From the NCBI GenBank assembly GCA_027717595.1, contig JALLOF010000037.1:1-15137 (forward strand): a DNA stretch of 15,137 nt, in the 5' to 3' direction. Below the pieces are notes generated by a model. That model was not told the origin of the DNA. It did not search any database and worked only from the letters and a program-made list of their open reading frames with translations. Positions 1 through 7,359 of this stretch are shown here, piece after piece. A program made the position numbers and the translations under genes. Origin of the DNA: Nitrospinae bacterium AH_259_B05_G02_I21 (GTDB taxonomy: Bacteria > JADFOP01). Position 1 is the first letter of the stretch. The number at the start of each line of letters is the position of its first letter.

Positions 1-73
1 TTTCCACGCTTAAGATCTATTTTTAGTTAAAACACCTTTTATATTATCCAGTCTCTCTATACCGCAGAAAACC

Positions 74-90
74 GTGGCGCTGAACGCCAC
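74..90. other. Small hairpin in the leader of the YHS gene
   Basis: GTGGCG and CGCCAC form a perfect 6-bp inverted repeat around the 5-nt loop CTGAA, about 30 nt upstream of the YHS-domain start codon. No T-run follows, so it does not look like an intrinsic terminator. The surrounding 1-120 region is AT-rich and should hold the promoter, but I could not find a convincing -35/-10 pair. Function unknown; it could be an operator or an mRNA leader structure. Confidence 0.3.
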
Positions 91-120
91 TCCATATGAT
101 AATATGCAAGGGGGCTCGAT

Positions 121-597
121 ATGATAAGAACATATTCAAAAATAGCAAAGCTGGCTCTCTTAGTTATCTTTTTGGCTATCGTGCCCTCTACGTGGGTGCT
201 CGCCGGGGGCGTCAATAAGCTTATCGCTACCGACTCGTCCGGTGTTGCCATCAAGGGGTACGACACGGTCGCCTATTTCACCGAGGGGCGTGCGGTAAAA
301 GGCAAGGAGGAGCTCGAGTTTGTGTGGCAGGACGCCACGTGGCGTTTTTCGAAAGCCGCCCACCGGGACATGTTCGCGGCCAGCCCTGAGCGCTATGCCC
401 CGAAATTCGGGGGACATTGTGCGATGGGTATGAGCATGAACAAAAAGGTGGCCGCCGATCCGGAAGCGTGGACTATCGTCGATGGGAAACTCTATATGAA
501 ACGTAACAAGGCCGCTCGCGATCGGTGGCGTCAGGACCCTGCAACCAGAATAAAGATGGCTGAAGATGTTTGGACTGAGTTGAGCAAGCAGAACTGA
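121..597 (+). CDS. Exported YHS-domain protein
   Basis: This 158-aa protein starts with basic residues and a hydrophobic stretch (about residues 8-28, ending VLAGG), which reads as a signal peptide or N-terminal anchor, so it probably acts outside the cytoplasm. Residues about 43-125 match the YHS family: KGYDTVAYF near 45-53, then SPERYAPKFGGHCAMG with a single conserved cysteine at about 100, then DPEAWTIVDGKLY at about 113-125. YHS domains occur in metal-handling proteins, and the cysteine may bind metal, but the exact role of these stand-alone exported forms is not established. The ATG is supported by AAGGGGG at 108-114, six bases upstream. It stands alone on the plus strand and converges on the cyclase gene. 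Its GC content is lower than that of the haem/efflux genes. Family assignment is firm; function is unknown. Confidence 0.88.
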   Translation: MIRTYSKIAKLALLVIFLAIVPSTWVLAGGVNKLIATDSSGVAIKGYDTVAYFTEGRAVKGKEELEFVWQDATWRFSKAAHRDMFAASPERYAPKFGGHCAMGMSMNKKVAADPEAWTIVDGKLYMKRNKAARDRWRQDPATRIKMAEDVWTELSKQN

Positions 598-728
598 CTG
601 TCTTGGACCGCCTGGTCACTAGTTTGTATATCTAAAGTCTAGATCATCCCCGCCAGCCTTGCCGACAGTGCCCTGGCCAAGCTTTCTCTCCCTCATATTC
701 AACCGGGCCTTGTGAGAAAAGTTTCACC

Positions 729-2630
729 TCATTTCAGTCCTGCCTTGCGAAGGCCGTCGACGATGCTGGCGCGATCTGCCGGATTGCGGAACCTACTGCC
801 GTATGAGTCCACTTCGAAAAAAGGATGGAGCCGAAGAACCGCCGCCGCTTCGCGCGCGGCTTCTTCTGAACGACCTGATTGAGCGTAGGCCGCGGCAAGC
901 GCCAGATGGAGACCTACGAATTTCTGCTTTCGGCCCAGGCCTCGTCCCAACGTCCTTATCGAGTCATCGTATCGCCCCTTGAGGTAATACGCGAGTCCTA
1001 ATAGCAAGAATAGATGTTCCACCATATTTGGATCCATGCGCAGCGCAGTTTCCAAATAGGGAATTGCGTCATCCAGTCTGCCCGAGTAGAGCATCAACCC
1101 ACCGAAGCTATAAAGGGTGGGCGCATCGTTGGAATTGAGCTCGATCGCCCGTTGATATTCGCTGGCCGCAATATCGTATTGCCCCTGGTATCGATACACG
1201 TTTCCGAGCAGGGTGTGGGCACCGGCGTTTGACTCATCTATGCTCAAGGCCTTTTGCGCGAGGTCGTATGCCTTCTGCAGCGCCTGGGCGGGAAACTCCG
1301 TCCAGCCGTAACGAGGAAGGTTCAAATAGGTTGTGCCGAGGCCGACATATGCCGAGGCATAGCGGGGATCGAGCTCGATTGCCCCCTCGAACATTTGGCG
1401 CGCCTTGATATTTCCCGAACGCGTTCTGGAACGGTCATACTCCAACCCATGCAATAGATAGTCGTAAGCCTCCATACTTTTCGTGTCTTTGCGCATTACG
1501 CGCGCTCGCTCGGCCGCATCAATTTTGACTGCCAGCGTCGCCACGATCGTCTGCACGATCTGATCTTGCACAGCAAAGAGGTCTTTTAATTCCCGCTCAT
1601 AGCGCTCGGCCCAAAGGTGATGTCCTGTGGTGGCGTCAATGAGCTGAGTGTTGACGCGCACCTTCTCGCCTGCCTTCTGTACGCTGCCTTCCAGCACGTA
1701 GCGCACCCCGAGCTCCTGGCTCACGTCTTTAATCTTCACCTGCTTGCCCTTGTAGGTGAAGACCGTGTTACTGGCGATGACGAACATTTCGCGGAACTTC
1801 GATAGGTCCGTAATGATGTCGTTGGTGATTCCGTCGCTGAAATACTCCTGCTCTGGGTCGGCACTGAAGTTTTTGAACGGCAGTACCGCGATAGAGGGCT
1901 TGTCAGGCAAAGGAAACGCCATCTTTTCCTCGGAGGCGACTTCCACCGGGGGAGAAGCGGGATGCAGGTAATATTTCCAGATCGCCAAGGTTACAGCCCC
2001 CACAACCAGGACCACACCAGCAGCTAGTGCAGCCCTCACCCATCGGGCCGGTGTTGCCCTTTTCTCCCCGATCACCTTGCCGACATCTTCGGGATCCATG
2101 AGCACGCGATACGCCCGAACCGGCTCCGCAATATTCTTGACAGCGTGCTCCCCCAGATATTCATACCCCAGGCTCAGTTTGTTCTTCACCTGGTCAAATG
2201 CGGTCCCCGAGATACAGACGCCTCCCCCTTCGGCCAGACCCTCAACTCGCGCTGCAATATTGACACCATCGCCGTAGAGCCGGTCTTCATCTTCGATCAC
2301 ATCCCCAAGGTTAACGCCGATACGGAACTCCATCTTGCGGTTCTCAGGCAACTCAGCGTTCCTGGCTTTAAGCTCCTCTTGGACCTTTACAGCACACTCC
2401 ACCGCATCTACCACACTGGGAAACTCGGACAGGACGTTGTCCCCAGGAGAGTCCACCACGCGTCCCTTGTATTGCTGGATGAGTGTGGCCATAACTCCAC
2501 GGTATTTCTTTAAAGTGTCCACCGTGGCGAGCTCGTCCTCGCCCATAAGGCGGCTGTAGCCTTTGACATCGGCACTGAGGATAGCGCTGAGTTTGCGTTT
2601 GGCGCGCTGCGAGGGCATCGGATCAACCAT
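729..2630 (-). CDS. Adenylate/guanylate cyclase-like protein with TolB-like domain and TPRs
   Basis: The 633-aa product has three parts. Residues about 11-180 form a class III nucleotide cyclase homology domain: metal-binding aspartates are likely D21 (LSADVKGYS) and D64 (SPGDN), and the transition-state pair is N124/R128 (VNIAAR). A single membrane helix lies at about 198-221. Residues about 244-370 (PSIAVLPFKNFSADPEQEYF onward) form the TolB-like region common in such cyclases, followed by tetratricopeptide repeats to about 600. The topology suggests a cytoplasmic cyclase with an extracytoplasmic TolB/TPR sensor. By eye alignment the two purine-selecting positions are D60 and R117 rather than the usual Lys and Asp, so cAMP synthesis cannot be assumed. 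No clear Shine-Dalgarno precedes ATG 2630; M5 is an alternative start. GC is lower than in the block to the right. Confidence 0.87.
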   Translation of the reverse strand: MVDPMPSQRAKRKLSAILSADVKGYSRLMGEDELATVDTLKKYRGVMATLIQQYKGRVVDSPGDNVLSEFPSVVDAVECAVKVQEELKARNAELPENRKMEFRIGVNLGDVIEDEDRLYGDGVNIAARVEGLAEGGGVCISGTAFDQVKNKLSLGYEYLGEHAVKNIAEPVRAYRVLMDPEDVGKVIGEKRATPARWVRAALAAGVVLVVGAVTLAIWKYYLHPASPPVEVASEEKMAFPLPDKPSIAVLPFKNFSADPEQEYFSDGITNDIITDLSKFREMFVIASNTVFTYKGKQVKIKDVSQELGVRYVLEGSVQKAGEKVRVNTQLIDATTGHHLWAERYERELKDLFAVQDQIVQTIVATLAVKIDAAERARVMRKDTKSMEAYDYLLHGLEYDRSRTRSGNIKARQMFEGAIELDPRYASAYVGLGTTYLNLPRYGWTEFPAQALQKAYDLAQKALSIDESNAGAHTLLGNVYRYQGQYDIAASEYQRAIELNSNDAPTLYSFGGLMLYSGRLDDAIPYLETALRMDPNMVEHLFLLLGLAYYLKGRYDDSIRTLGRGLGRKQKFVGLHLALAAAYAQSGRSEEAAREAAAVLRLHPFFEVDSYGSRFRNPADRASIVDGLRKAGLK

Positions 2631-2670
2631 TAAGGACTGAAAAAGAGAATGCCCGGCTTAATCAATATCT

Positions 2671-2714
2671 AAAATACAAAACGCCTCCAATGAGGTAAAA
2701 AATCCCTCGGAGGC
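2671..2714 (-). terminator. Rho-independent-type terminator after ridA
   Basis: Read on the minus strand, GCCTCC (2714-2709) pairs with GGAGGC (2688-2683) and is followed by the T-rich tail GTTTTGTATTTT. The loop is about 20 nt and contains a T6 run. It sits 59 bp past the ridA stop codon and about 40 bp before the cyclase start codon, so it would insulate the cyclase from the upstream minus-strand operon. The long loop makes it weaker than a textbook terminator. Confidence 0.55.
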
Positions 2715-2772
2715 TTTGTAATCGACACCTTCTGGTAGTATTTTTTCATAGCTTACTCCAGGCGAAGGTGGT

Positions 2773-3165
2773 TTATCCGACCACGGCGATGCAGTCGGCC
2801 TCGATCCGGGCCCCGCGGGGCAGAGCCGCGGCCTGGATGGTCGCCCGGGCGGGCTTCGCTTCGCCGAAGTACTCCTCGTAGACGGCGTTCATGTCGGCGA
2901 AGTCGGCGAGGTCGGCCAGGTAGACGGTCACCTTGACTACGTCTCGTAAGCTCCCCCCGGCCGCCTCCACGACCGCCTTCAGGTTCTCAAGCACCCGGCG
3001 GGTCTCTGTGGCGATGTCGCCGGATACCATCTCGCCGCTTTCGGGCTCCATAGGGATCTGTCCCGAGCAAAAAAGAAACGCCCCGGCGCGGACGGCCTGG
3101 CTGTAGGGGCCGATGGCCGCCGGTGCGCGGTCGGTGGAGATGGGTTGGGGAGTCGGTCGAGTCAT
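2773..3165 (-). CDS. ridA: RidA family (YjgF/YER057c/UK114) reactive-intermediate deaminase
   Basis: This 130-aa protein has the usual RidA length and motif order: [12 protein letters not shown] at about 14-25, SGQIP at 34-38, and [20 protein letters not shown] at about 105-124. R107 is the arginine that binds the substrate carboxylate, and E122 sits where the catalytic-region glutamate is found. RidA enzymes hydrolyse reactive enamines and imines released by PLP-dependent enzymes, protecting the cell from 2-aminoacrylate. Family members form trimers in the cytosol. The ATG has a strong ribosome site on the minus strand (GAGGAGG at 3177-3171, five bases away). The gene follows the DUF4416 gene by 18 bp and is the last of the minus-strand run, ahead of a terminator. 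Some family members do not deaminate, so the biochemical call is less sure than the family. Confidence 0.92.
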   Translation of the reverse strand: MTRPTPQPISTDRAPAAIGPYSQAVRAGAFLFCSGQIPMEPESGEMVSGDIATETRRVLENLKAVVEAAGGSLRDVVKVTVYLADLADFADMNAVYEEYFGEAKPARATIQAAALPRGARIEADCIAVVG

Positions 3166-3183
3166 GCCTGCCTCCTCGTGGTC

Positions 3184-3717
3184 TTACGCCGGCCGGTCGG
3201 CCAGCTGCTCCAGGTAACGACTTCGCAAGGCGGAGAAGAAGTCCCGCTGGTCGGGCTCGCGGTAGTCGGCCTGAGTCCACTCCAAGGGCTCGAAACCGCC
3301 GTCCTGCCATCGGTAGGTGAGCTCGGCGTGGACGCCTCGGCCCAGGTAGGTCCGGTGAGCCGCCTCCTTCGCTACGGCCACCATCAGCTGGTCGCGGGTC
3401 ACGTAGCCCGGATCGATGATGACGGTCCTCTGGCCCCCGACGGCGAGCTGGTCTTCCACCTGGGCCGCGACCACCTTGACGGAGGCCAAGCCCTCCGGGT
3501 CGACGAGGTCGAAGAAGGCAACGAAGCATCGCTCCACGTCGGGGCCCATCTCGTCTGTGTCGTCAGTGGGAGCGCTCAAGGCCGTGGGCTTGCTCTGGAC
3601 GTCCACGGGCCCGTAGGCCTCAAGCAGGCGGGCCTTGGCCTCCTCCAGCAGGCCCTGGGGCGTGAAGAGCAACCGACAGAAGAGTTTCACCGGCGGTGGC
3701 CGGGTGATGATGCCCAC
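3184..3717 (-). CDS. DUF4416 family protein
   Basis: The 177-aa product matches DUF4416 as I know the family: PPPVKLF at 7-13, a GPVD segment at 36-39, DEMG at 55-58, an IDPGYV turn at 101-106, HRTYLGRGVHAELTYRW at 121-137 and WTQADYR at 147-153. No signal peptide or membrane helix is visible, so it is probably cytosolic. The family has no established function. The start is GTG at 3717, supported by a GAGG on the minus strand that overlaps the upstream acylphosphatase stop codon and lies seven bases away, so the two are probably translationally coupled. It sits between acylphosphatase and ridA downstream of pyrF, which suggests a small housekeeping or metabolite-handling role. That last point is inference from context only. 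Confidence 0.85.
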   Translation of the reverse strand: MGIITRPPPVKLFCRLLFTPQGLLEEAKARLLEAYGPVDVQSKPTALSAPTDDTDEMGPDVERCFVAFFDLVDPEGLASVKVVAAQVEDQLAVGGQRTVIIDPGYVTRDQLMVAVAKEAAHRTYLGRGVHAELTYRWQDGGFEPLEWTQADYREPDQRDFFSALRSRYLEQLADRPA

Positions 3718-3726
3718 GGCTGATCC

Positions 3727-4005
3727 TCAGTATCGCACATCGAAGCCGGTGAACTCGCCGGTGGGCTCGCCCCATGCCACGCGGACATCATCTACCCGTG
3801 CGGCCGACGGTCCACGCCGGCACCACTCAATGAAGGCTTCCATCCCGCCGGGCGGTCCTTCGACAACCATCTCCACGTGGCTGTCGCGGGTGTTGCGGAC
3901 CCACCCGACGAGCCCGAGCTGACCGGCTTGGATGATGGCGCTGTAGCGGTACCCCACTCCCTGGACCCGACCGGTGACGAGGACCTCCGCCCGCCGCACC
4001 GTCAA
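3727..4005 (-). CDS. acyP: Acylphosphatase
   Basis: This 92-aa protein has the size and signature of acylphosphatases: GRVQGVGYR at 12-20 with the phosphate-binding arginine R20, and GWVRNTRDSHVE at 34-45 with the catalytic asparagine N38. The enzyme hydrolyses acyl phosphates such as 1,3-bisphosphoglycerate or carbamoyl phosphate in the cytosol. Carbamoyl phosphate would relate to the adjacent pyrimidine gene, but that link is only suggestive. The start is probably the rare TTG at 4005, which overlaps the pyrF stop as TTGA and has AAGG six bases upstream; a GTG two codons later is the alternative. The downstream gene starts ten bases after its stop. Confidence 0.93.
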   Translation of the reverse strand: MTVRRAEVLVTGRVQGVGYRYSAIIQAGQLGLVGWVRNTRDSHVEMVVEGPPGGMEAFIEWCRRGPSAARVDDVRVAWGEPTGEFTGFDVRY

Positions 4006-4757
4006 GGAGAGCCTTCCCCCGCCTCGGCGAGCCCCTCGGCGATCTCGGCGATCACGGCTTCGGCCGCCCCGGCCGGACTCGCAGCCCGGGTGATGGGACG
4101 ACCGACGACCACATAGTCGGCGCCAGCGGCGATGGCGTCCCGGGGGGTGGCAGAGCGGGCGTGATCGTCGGCGTCGGCTCCGGCCGGGCGCACGCCGGGC
4201 ACGACGATGAGGAAGTCGAGACCCCGGGCAGACCGCAGCGCCGAGACCTCCCGGGGCGAGGCCACCACCCCGTCGAGCCCCGCCTGGGAGGCCAGCGCCG
4301 CCAGGCGAGGGACCATCGTCGCCGGCTCGCCCTCCAGGCGAACCTCCTCCATGACCTTCTCGTCCACGCTGGTGAGCAGTGTGACGGCCAGCGCCTTGGG
4401 CCGGTGGCTTCCCGAGGCCTCTTCATCGGCCAGGGCGTCGGCGCAGGCGACCATCATGGCACGGCCCCCCAGGGCGTGGACATTGAACATCTCAACCCCG
4501 AGGCGGGCGGCGCTTCGGGCCGCGCCCGCCACGGTGGCCGGGATGTCGTGGTACTTCAGGTCGAGGAAGACCCCCATGCCCCCCTCGACCAATCGGTGGA
4601 CCGCATCGGGCCCGCAGGCGGTAAAAAGGGTCTGGCCGACCTTGACGCGGCGCACGATCCCCTTAAGGTCGCGGATGAGTCGATCGGCCTCGGCCCACGT
4701 AGGCACATCGAGGGCCACGATGAGGCGATCAGCGGCCTGCGGCAGCGGGGACATCAT
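4002..4757 (-). CDS. pyrF: Orotidine 5'-phosphate decarboxylase
   Basis: PyrF converts OMP to UMP, the last step of de novo UMP synthesis, as a cytosolic TIM-barrel dimer. The 251-aa protein shows the substrate-site motif ALDV (D17), KVG (K39), the catalytic D-x-K-x-x-D set in FLDLKYHDIP (D66, K68, D71), the phosphate loop VVPGVRP at 185-191 and the final GRPIT at 219-223. In the segment after PGVRP the usual Asp-Gln is Asp-His here (H199), a possible change at the base/phosphate contact. Two ATGs are adjacent (4757 and 4754) behind a double GGAGG. The gene overlaps the tatC end by 29 bp and shares TTGA with the acylphosphatase, which points to co-translation in the tat-pyrF run. Confidence 0.97.
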   Translation of the reverse strand: MMSPLPQAADRLIVALDVPTWAEADRLIRDLKGIVRRVKVGQTLFTACGPDAVHRLVEGGMGVFLDLKYHDIPATVAGAARSAARLGVEMFNVHALGGRAMMVACADALADEEASGSHRPKALAVTLLTSVDEKVMEEVRLEGEPATMVPRLAALASQAGLDGVVASPREVSALRSARGLDFLIVVPGVRPAGADADDHARSATPRDAIAAGADYVVVGRPITRAASPAGAAEAVIAEIAEGLAEAGEGSP

Positions 4758-5490
4758 CCTCCACCTCCTCGACCCGCTTTGGGACCATCCACCGGGCCAG
4801 CCAGATGGAAATCTCGTAGAGGACCAACAGGGGCAGGGCCATAAGCACCTGGGTGAAGACGTCCGGGGGGGTAAGGACGGCCGCGACCAGGAAGCTCAGG
4901 ACGACGACGTACTTGCGGTTTCGCGCGAGGGTCTGGGGCGTCACCAGGCCGAGCTTGGCCAAGAGCACAACGACCAGCGGCAGCTCGAAGACGAGGCCGA
5001 AGGCGAGGAAGAGCCGCACCGCGAAGGAGACGTAGGCCCCCACGCTGATCATGGGCACGAGCAAGGCGCTTCCGTAGGCCAGCAGAAACGCCATGCCTAA
5101 AGGTAAAATGAGCGTGTAGACGAAGGTCCCCCCGAGGAGGAACATGACGGTCGCCCCCACGACGAACGGCAGGGTGTAGCGGCGCTCGTAATCGTAGAGG
5201 CCCGGGACGACGAAGGTCCATATCTGGTAGCAGATGAAGGGCCATGCCACCACGAGCCCGGCGAGGAAGGCCACCTTGAGGTGGGCGAAGAAGGCCTCGG
5301 TGGGGGCGATGAAGATGAGCTCTCGGCCCACCGGACGCCAAAGGAACCACAGCAGCCGTTCGGAGAAGCCGTAGCACAGGGCAAACCCCGCACCCGCGGC
5401 GATGAGGACTCGGATGAGCGTGCCTCGAAGCTCCCCGAGATGAGCCGTGAAGGGCATCTCAGCGCCGGAGGCGGTGCGCTTTTTCCTCAT
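4729..5490 (-). CDS. tatC: Sec-independent protein translocase TatC
   Basis: TatC is the twin-arginine signal-peptide receptor of the Tat system, which exports folded proteins. The 253-aa protein has the expected length and six hydrophobic segments. Family motifs are clear: [11 protein letters not shown] near 17-27, [13 protein letters not shown] near 67-79, [17 protein letters not shown] near 88-104 and LTPPDVFTQ near 207-215. The acidic residue in the HLGEL motif is the one implicated in signal-peptide recognition. A short basic lead precedes the first motif, and M12 is an alternative start. Its ATG overlaps the tatA/B stop as ATGA, and its last codons overlap pyrF. The C-terminal tail is acidic and variable (EEVEDDVP). 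Confidence 0.97.
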   Translation of the reverse strand: MRKKRTASGAEMPFTAHLGELRGTLIRVLIAAGAGFALCYGFSERLLWFLWRPVGRELIFIAPTEAFFAHLKVAFLAGLVVAWPFICYQIWTFVVPGLYDYERRYTLPFVVGATVMFLLGGTFVYTLILPLGMAFLLAYGSALLVPMISVGAYVSFAVRLFLAFGLVFELPLVVVLLAKLGLVTPQTLARNRKYVVVLSFLVAAVLTPPDVFTQVLMALPLLVLYEISIWLARWMVPKRVEEVEDDVPAAAGR

Positions 5491-5792
5491 GCCGTCCTCT
5501 CGGCGGAAGGCTCCTCGGCCTGATCAGGCTCCGTCTGCTCGACCACCTCATCATCGTGGCTTCCCGGCGGCGGGGGCAGCTCGTCAGCGACCGGCTTGTC
5601 CTCCTCGTGCTCAGGTTCCTCCTCCGGCTCGATATCGAACTCCACGGAGTCACGAAGATCCTGGGTGGCCCGCTGAAGCTCGGCGAAGGCCCGCCCGAGG
5701 GCCCGGGCCATCTCGGGGAGCTTCTTTGGCCCCAAGACGATCAGGGCCACAGCGAGAATGATCAGGAGCTCTTGCATGCCGATGCCGAACAT
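5487..5792 (-). CDS. tatA: TatA/TatB family translocase subunit
   Basis: The 101-aa protein begins with the TatA/B signature: one N-terminal transmembrane helix (residues about 6-21), then the GPKKLPEM hinge at 21-28 and an amphipathic helix to about 50. The rest (52-101) is a very acidic, proline-rich tail with runs such as [11 protein letters not shown]. TatA-type proteins form the translocation pore and TatB-type proteins help bind substrate with TatC. Glu8 and the GP hinge occur in TatB and in many TatA proteins, so the two cannot be told apart here. It is the only such gene in the window. It is the first gene downstream of the promoter at 5868-5897 and overlaps tatC by ATGA. GGGAG lies about nine bases ahead of the ATG. 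Confidence 0.93.
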   Translation of the reverse strand: MFGIGMQELLIILAVALIVLGPKKLPEMARALGRAFAELQRATQDLRDSVEFDIEPEEEPEHEEDKPVADELPPPPGSHDDEVVEQTEPDQAEEPSAERTA

Positions 5793-5867
5793 TGCCGGGG
5801 TCTCCCTCGCCGCATGGCGACAACCACTTTAAAACATGGAGCTTACAACCTCCAAAGGGGCATCCCG

Positions 5868-5897
5868 AGTATACCAGAGGCCGCTGACGGCTGGCAA
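5868..5897 (-). promoter_or_regulatory. Sigma70-type promoter for the tat-pyrF operon
   Basis: On the minus strand TTGCCA (5897-5892, 5 of 6 to consensus) is followed after 18 bp by TATACT (5873-5868, 5 of 6). It stands in the only sizeable gap of the minus-strand block, between hemY and tatA/B, and would give a leader of about 70 nt. That leader contains a small hairpin (TCGCC/GGCGA, 5807-5820) just upstream of the tatA/B ribosome site. No terminator for the hem genes is evident here, so read-through from hemY is also possible. Confidence 0.62.
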
Positions 5898-5928
5898 GGT
5901 CCCCGCGCCCCGAGCTGCCCGCCAAACC

Positions 5929-7359
5929 CTACGGGCTCGCCACCGCCTGGAGCAGCCGCTCGGCGGCCTGGCGGCCCTGGTGGATGCAGTCGGGGATGCC
6001 GAGGCCCCGGTAGGAGGCCCCGGCGAGGGCGAGGCCCAGGTGGCGTTCGCAGGCGGCCTCAATCGCCGCGACCCGCTCGAGGTGGCCCATCGTGTACTGG
6101 GGCATGGCCCGAGGCCATCGGAAGATCCGGACGAAGAGGGGCTCGCCCCGCACGGCCAGGATGTCGTCAACATCGGCCCAGACCCTCGCCACGAGGGCCT
6201 CGTCGTCAAGCTCCGCAAGGTGCTCCTGCTTGGCTCCGCCCACGAAGGCCCGAACGAGCACCCGGTCGGGGGGGGCCCGGCCTGAGAACTTTGCCGAGCT
6301 CCACGTGCATGCCGTGATGGAGCGGCCCTCGCCCCGGCCCGCGACGAAGCCCGAGCCGTCCAGGGGACGCCCGACGTCCTCTCGCCTCCAGGCCGCGACG
6401 ACCGTGGCGGAGGAGACCCACGGGATCGTCTCCAGGAGGTCGGCCAGGTGGGGGTCCGAGCGGGCCAGCAGGCGGGCGGCCTGCCAGCTCGGCACGGCCA
6501 GGGCCACCGCCTCGGCCTCCAACGACTCCCCTCCCGCCAGCTGGAGGCGCCAGCCACCCGATGGGGATGGGTCCACGGCCTCCACGTGGGTGGCGAGCCG
6601 GACATCCACGCCGTCCAGGGCGGCAACCAAGTGATCGACGAGCTCACCCAGCCCACCCGCCAACGATAGAAAGGGACCTGCCGGGCGCCCAGAGGTCTCC
6701 AGGGTCTGCACCTCGCGCATGCGGGCCCGCATCCCCCGGATCAGGCTGCCGTAGCGGCGCTCCATATCGAGGAAGCGGGGAAAGGTCGCCCGCAGGCTAA
6801 GGGTCTCGGCGTCACCAGCGTGGATGCCGGCAACCAGCGGCTCGCCAACCTTCTCGAGGGCCTCCCGTCCCAGGCGGCGGCGGATGAACGAGGCGAGGCT
6901 CTCGTCGTCTGCGTCCGGCCGGGCGCGGACGAAGCGCTCCATGACGATTCGGAGCTTGCCCGGCCAGGAGAAGAGAGACGAAGTGAGGAGAGGCCCGATG
7001 GCCGTCGGGACCGCGAGGACGAACCCCTCGGGCAGCGGATGGAGGCGGCCGCCCGAGAGGACGTAGATGCGCCGGCCGGCGGGCTCAACCTCGATGAGGC
7101 GCCCTTCTATGCCTAGCTCGACACAGAGTTCCCTGGCCCAGGGCTTCTCGGCAAGGAAGGAGTCCGGGCCCCCGTCGATGATGCAGTCCTCCACCCGCTC
7201 GGTGAGAATGCATCCGCCCAGGCGCTCGTCTCCCTCAAGGAGTGTGATGGCCACCGGCTGGCCCGCCTCGCCGGAGAGGCGCTTGAGGGCGTAGGCGCAG
7301 GCGAGCCCGGTTATGCCGCCTCCCACGACGGCGGCCCGCCGCGGGTCCACCGGCGTCAC
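5929..7359 (-). CDS. hemY: HemG/HemY-type FAD-dependent (proto/copro)porphyrinogen oxidase
   Basis: The product is a flavoprotein oxidase that removes six electrons from protoporphyrinogen IX, or from coproporphyrinogen III in the coproporphyrin route (then called CgoX). Starting at GTG 7359 it has 476 aa, close to the Bacillus enzyme. The dinucleotide-binding motif VVGGGITGLACAYAL is at about 11-25, an LEGDERLGGCI segment follows, MPQYTMGHLERV is in the C-terminal third, and ASYRGLGIPDCIHQG near the end is the second FAD-binding signature. I chose the GTG because it overlaps the hemH stop as GTGA, the N-terminus then fits the family, and GAGGA lies nine bases upstream. The frame stays open for 96 further codons upstream, but that stretch is arginine/glycine-rich and lies antiparallel to nothing conserved: it is just hemH read out of frame. 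Confidence 0.93.
   Translation of the reverse strand: MTPVDPRRAAVVGGGITGLACAYALKRLSGEAGQPVAITLLEGDERLGGCILTERVEDCIIDGGPDSFLAEKPWARELCVELGIEGRLIEVEPAGRRIYVLSGGRLHPLPEGFVLAVPTAIGPLLTSSLFSWPGKLRIVMERFVRARPDADDESLASFIRRRLGREALEKVGEPLVAGIHAGDAETLSLRATFPRFLDMERRYGSLIRGMRARMREVQTLETSGRPAGPFLSLAGGLGELVDHLVAALDGVDVRLATHVEAVDPSPSGGWRLQLAGGESLEAEAVALAVPSWQAARLLARSDPHLADLLETIPWVSSATVVAAWRREDVGRPLDGSGFVAGRGEGRSITACTWSSAKFSGRAPPDRVLVRAFVGGAKQEHLAELDDEALVARVWADVDDILAVRGEPLFVRIFRWPRAMPQYTMGHLERVAAIEAACERHLGLALAGASYRGLGIPDCIHQGRQAAERLLQAVASP

Noticed and set aside
1-120. Promoter for the YHS gene (TATTAT at 42-47)
   Set aside because: The -10 match is good, but no -35 box with acceptable match lies 16-18 bp upstream in this AT-rich stretch.
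598-728. Terminator between the convergent YHS and cyclase genes
   Set aside because: Only weak stems are present (ATCTA/TAGAT at 630-644, GTGA/TCAC at 713-728) without a proper T-run on either strand.
4207-5100. Long plus-strand open frame of 297 codons opposite pyrF and tatC
   Set aside because: It is antisense to two clearly conserved genes, is rich in Arg, Ser and Pro as expected for a shadow of GC-rich coding DNA, and shows no domain.
5829-5837. Minimal Met-Phe-stop frame in the tatA/B leader, with GGAGG 11 bases upstream
   Set aside because: Too short to mean anything alone, and the spacing from the ribosome site is long. I see no attenuator-like alternate folds.
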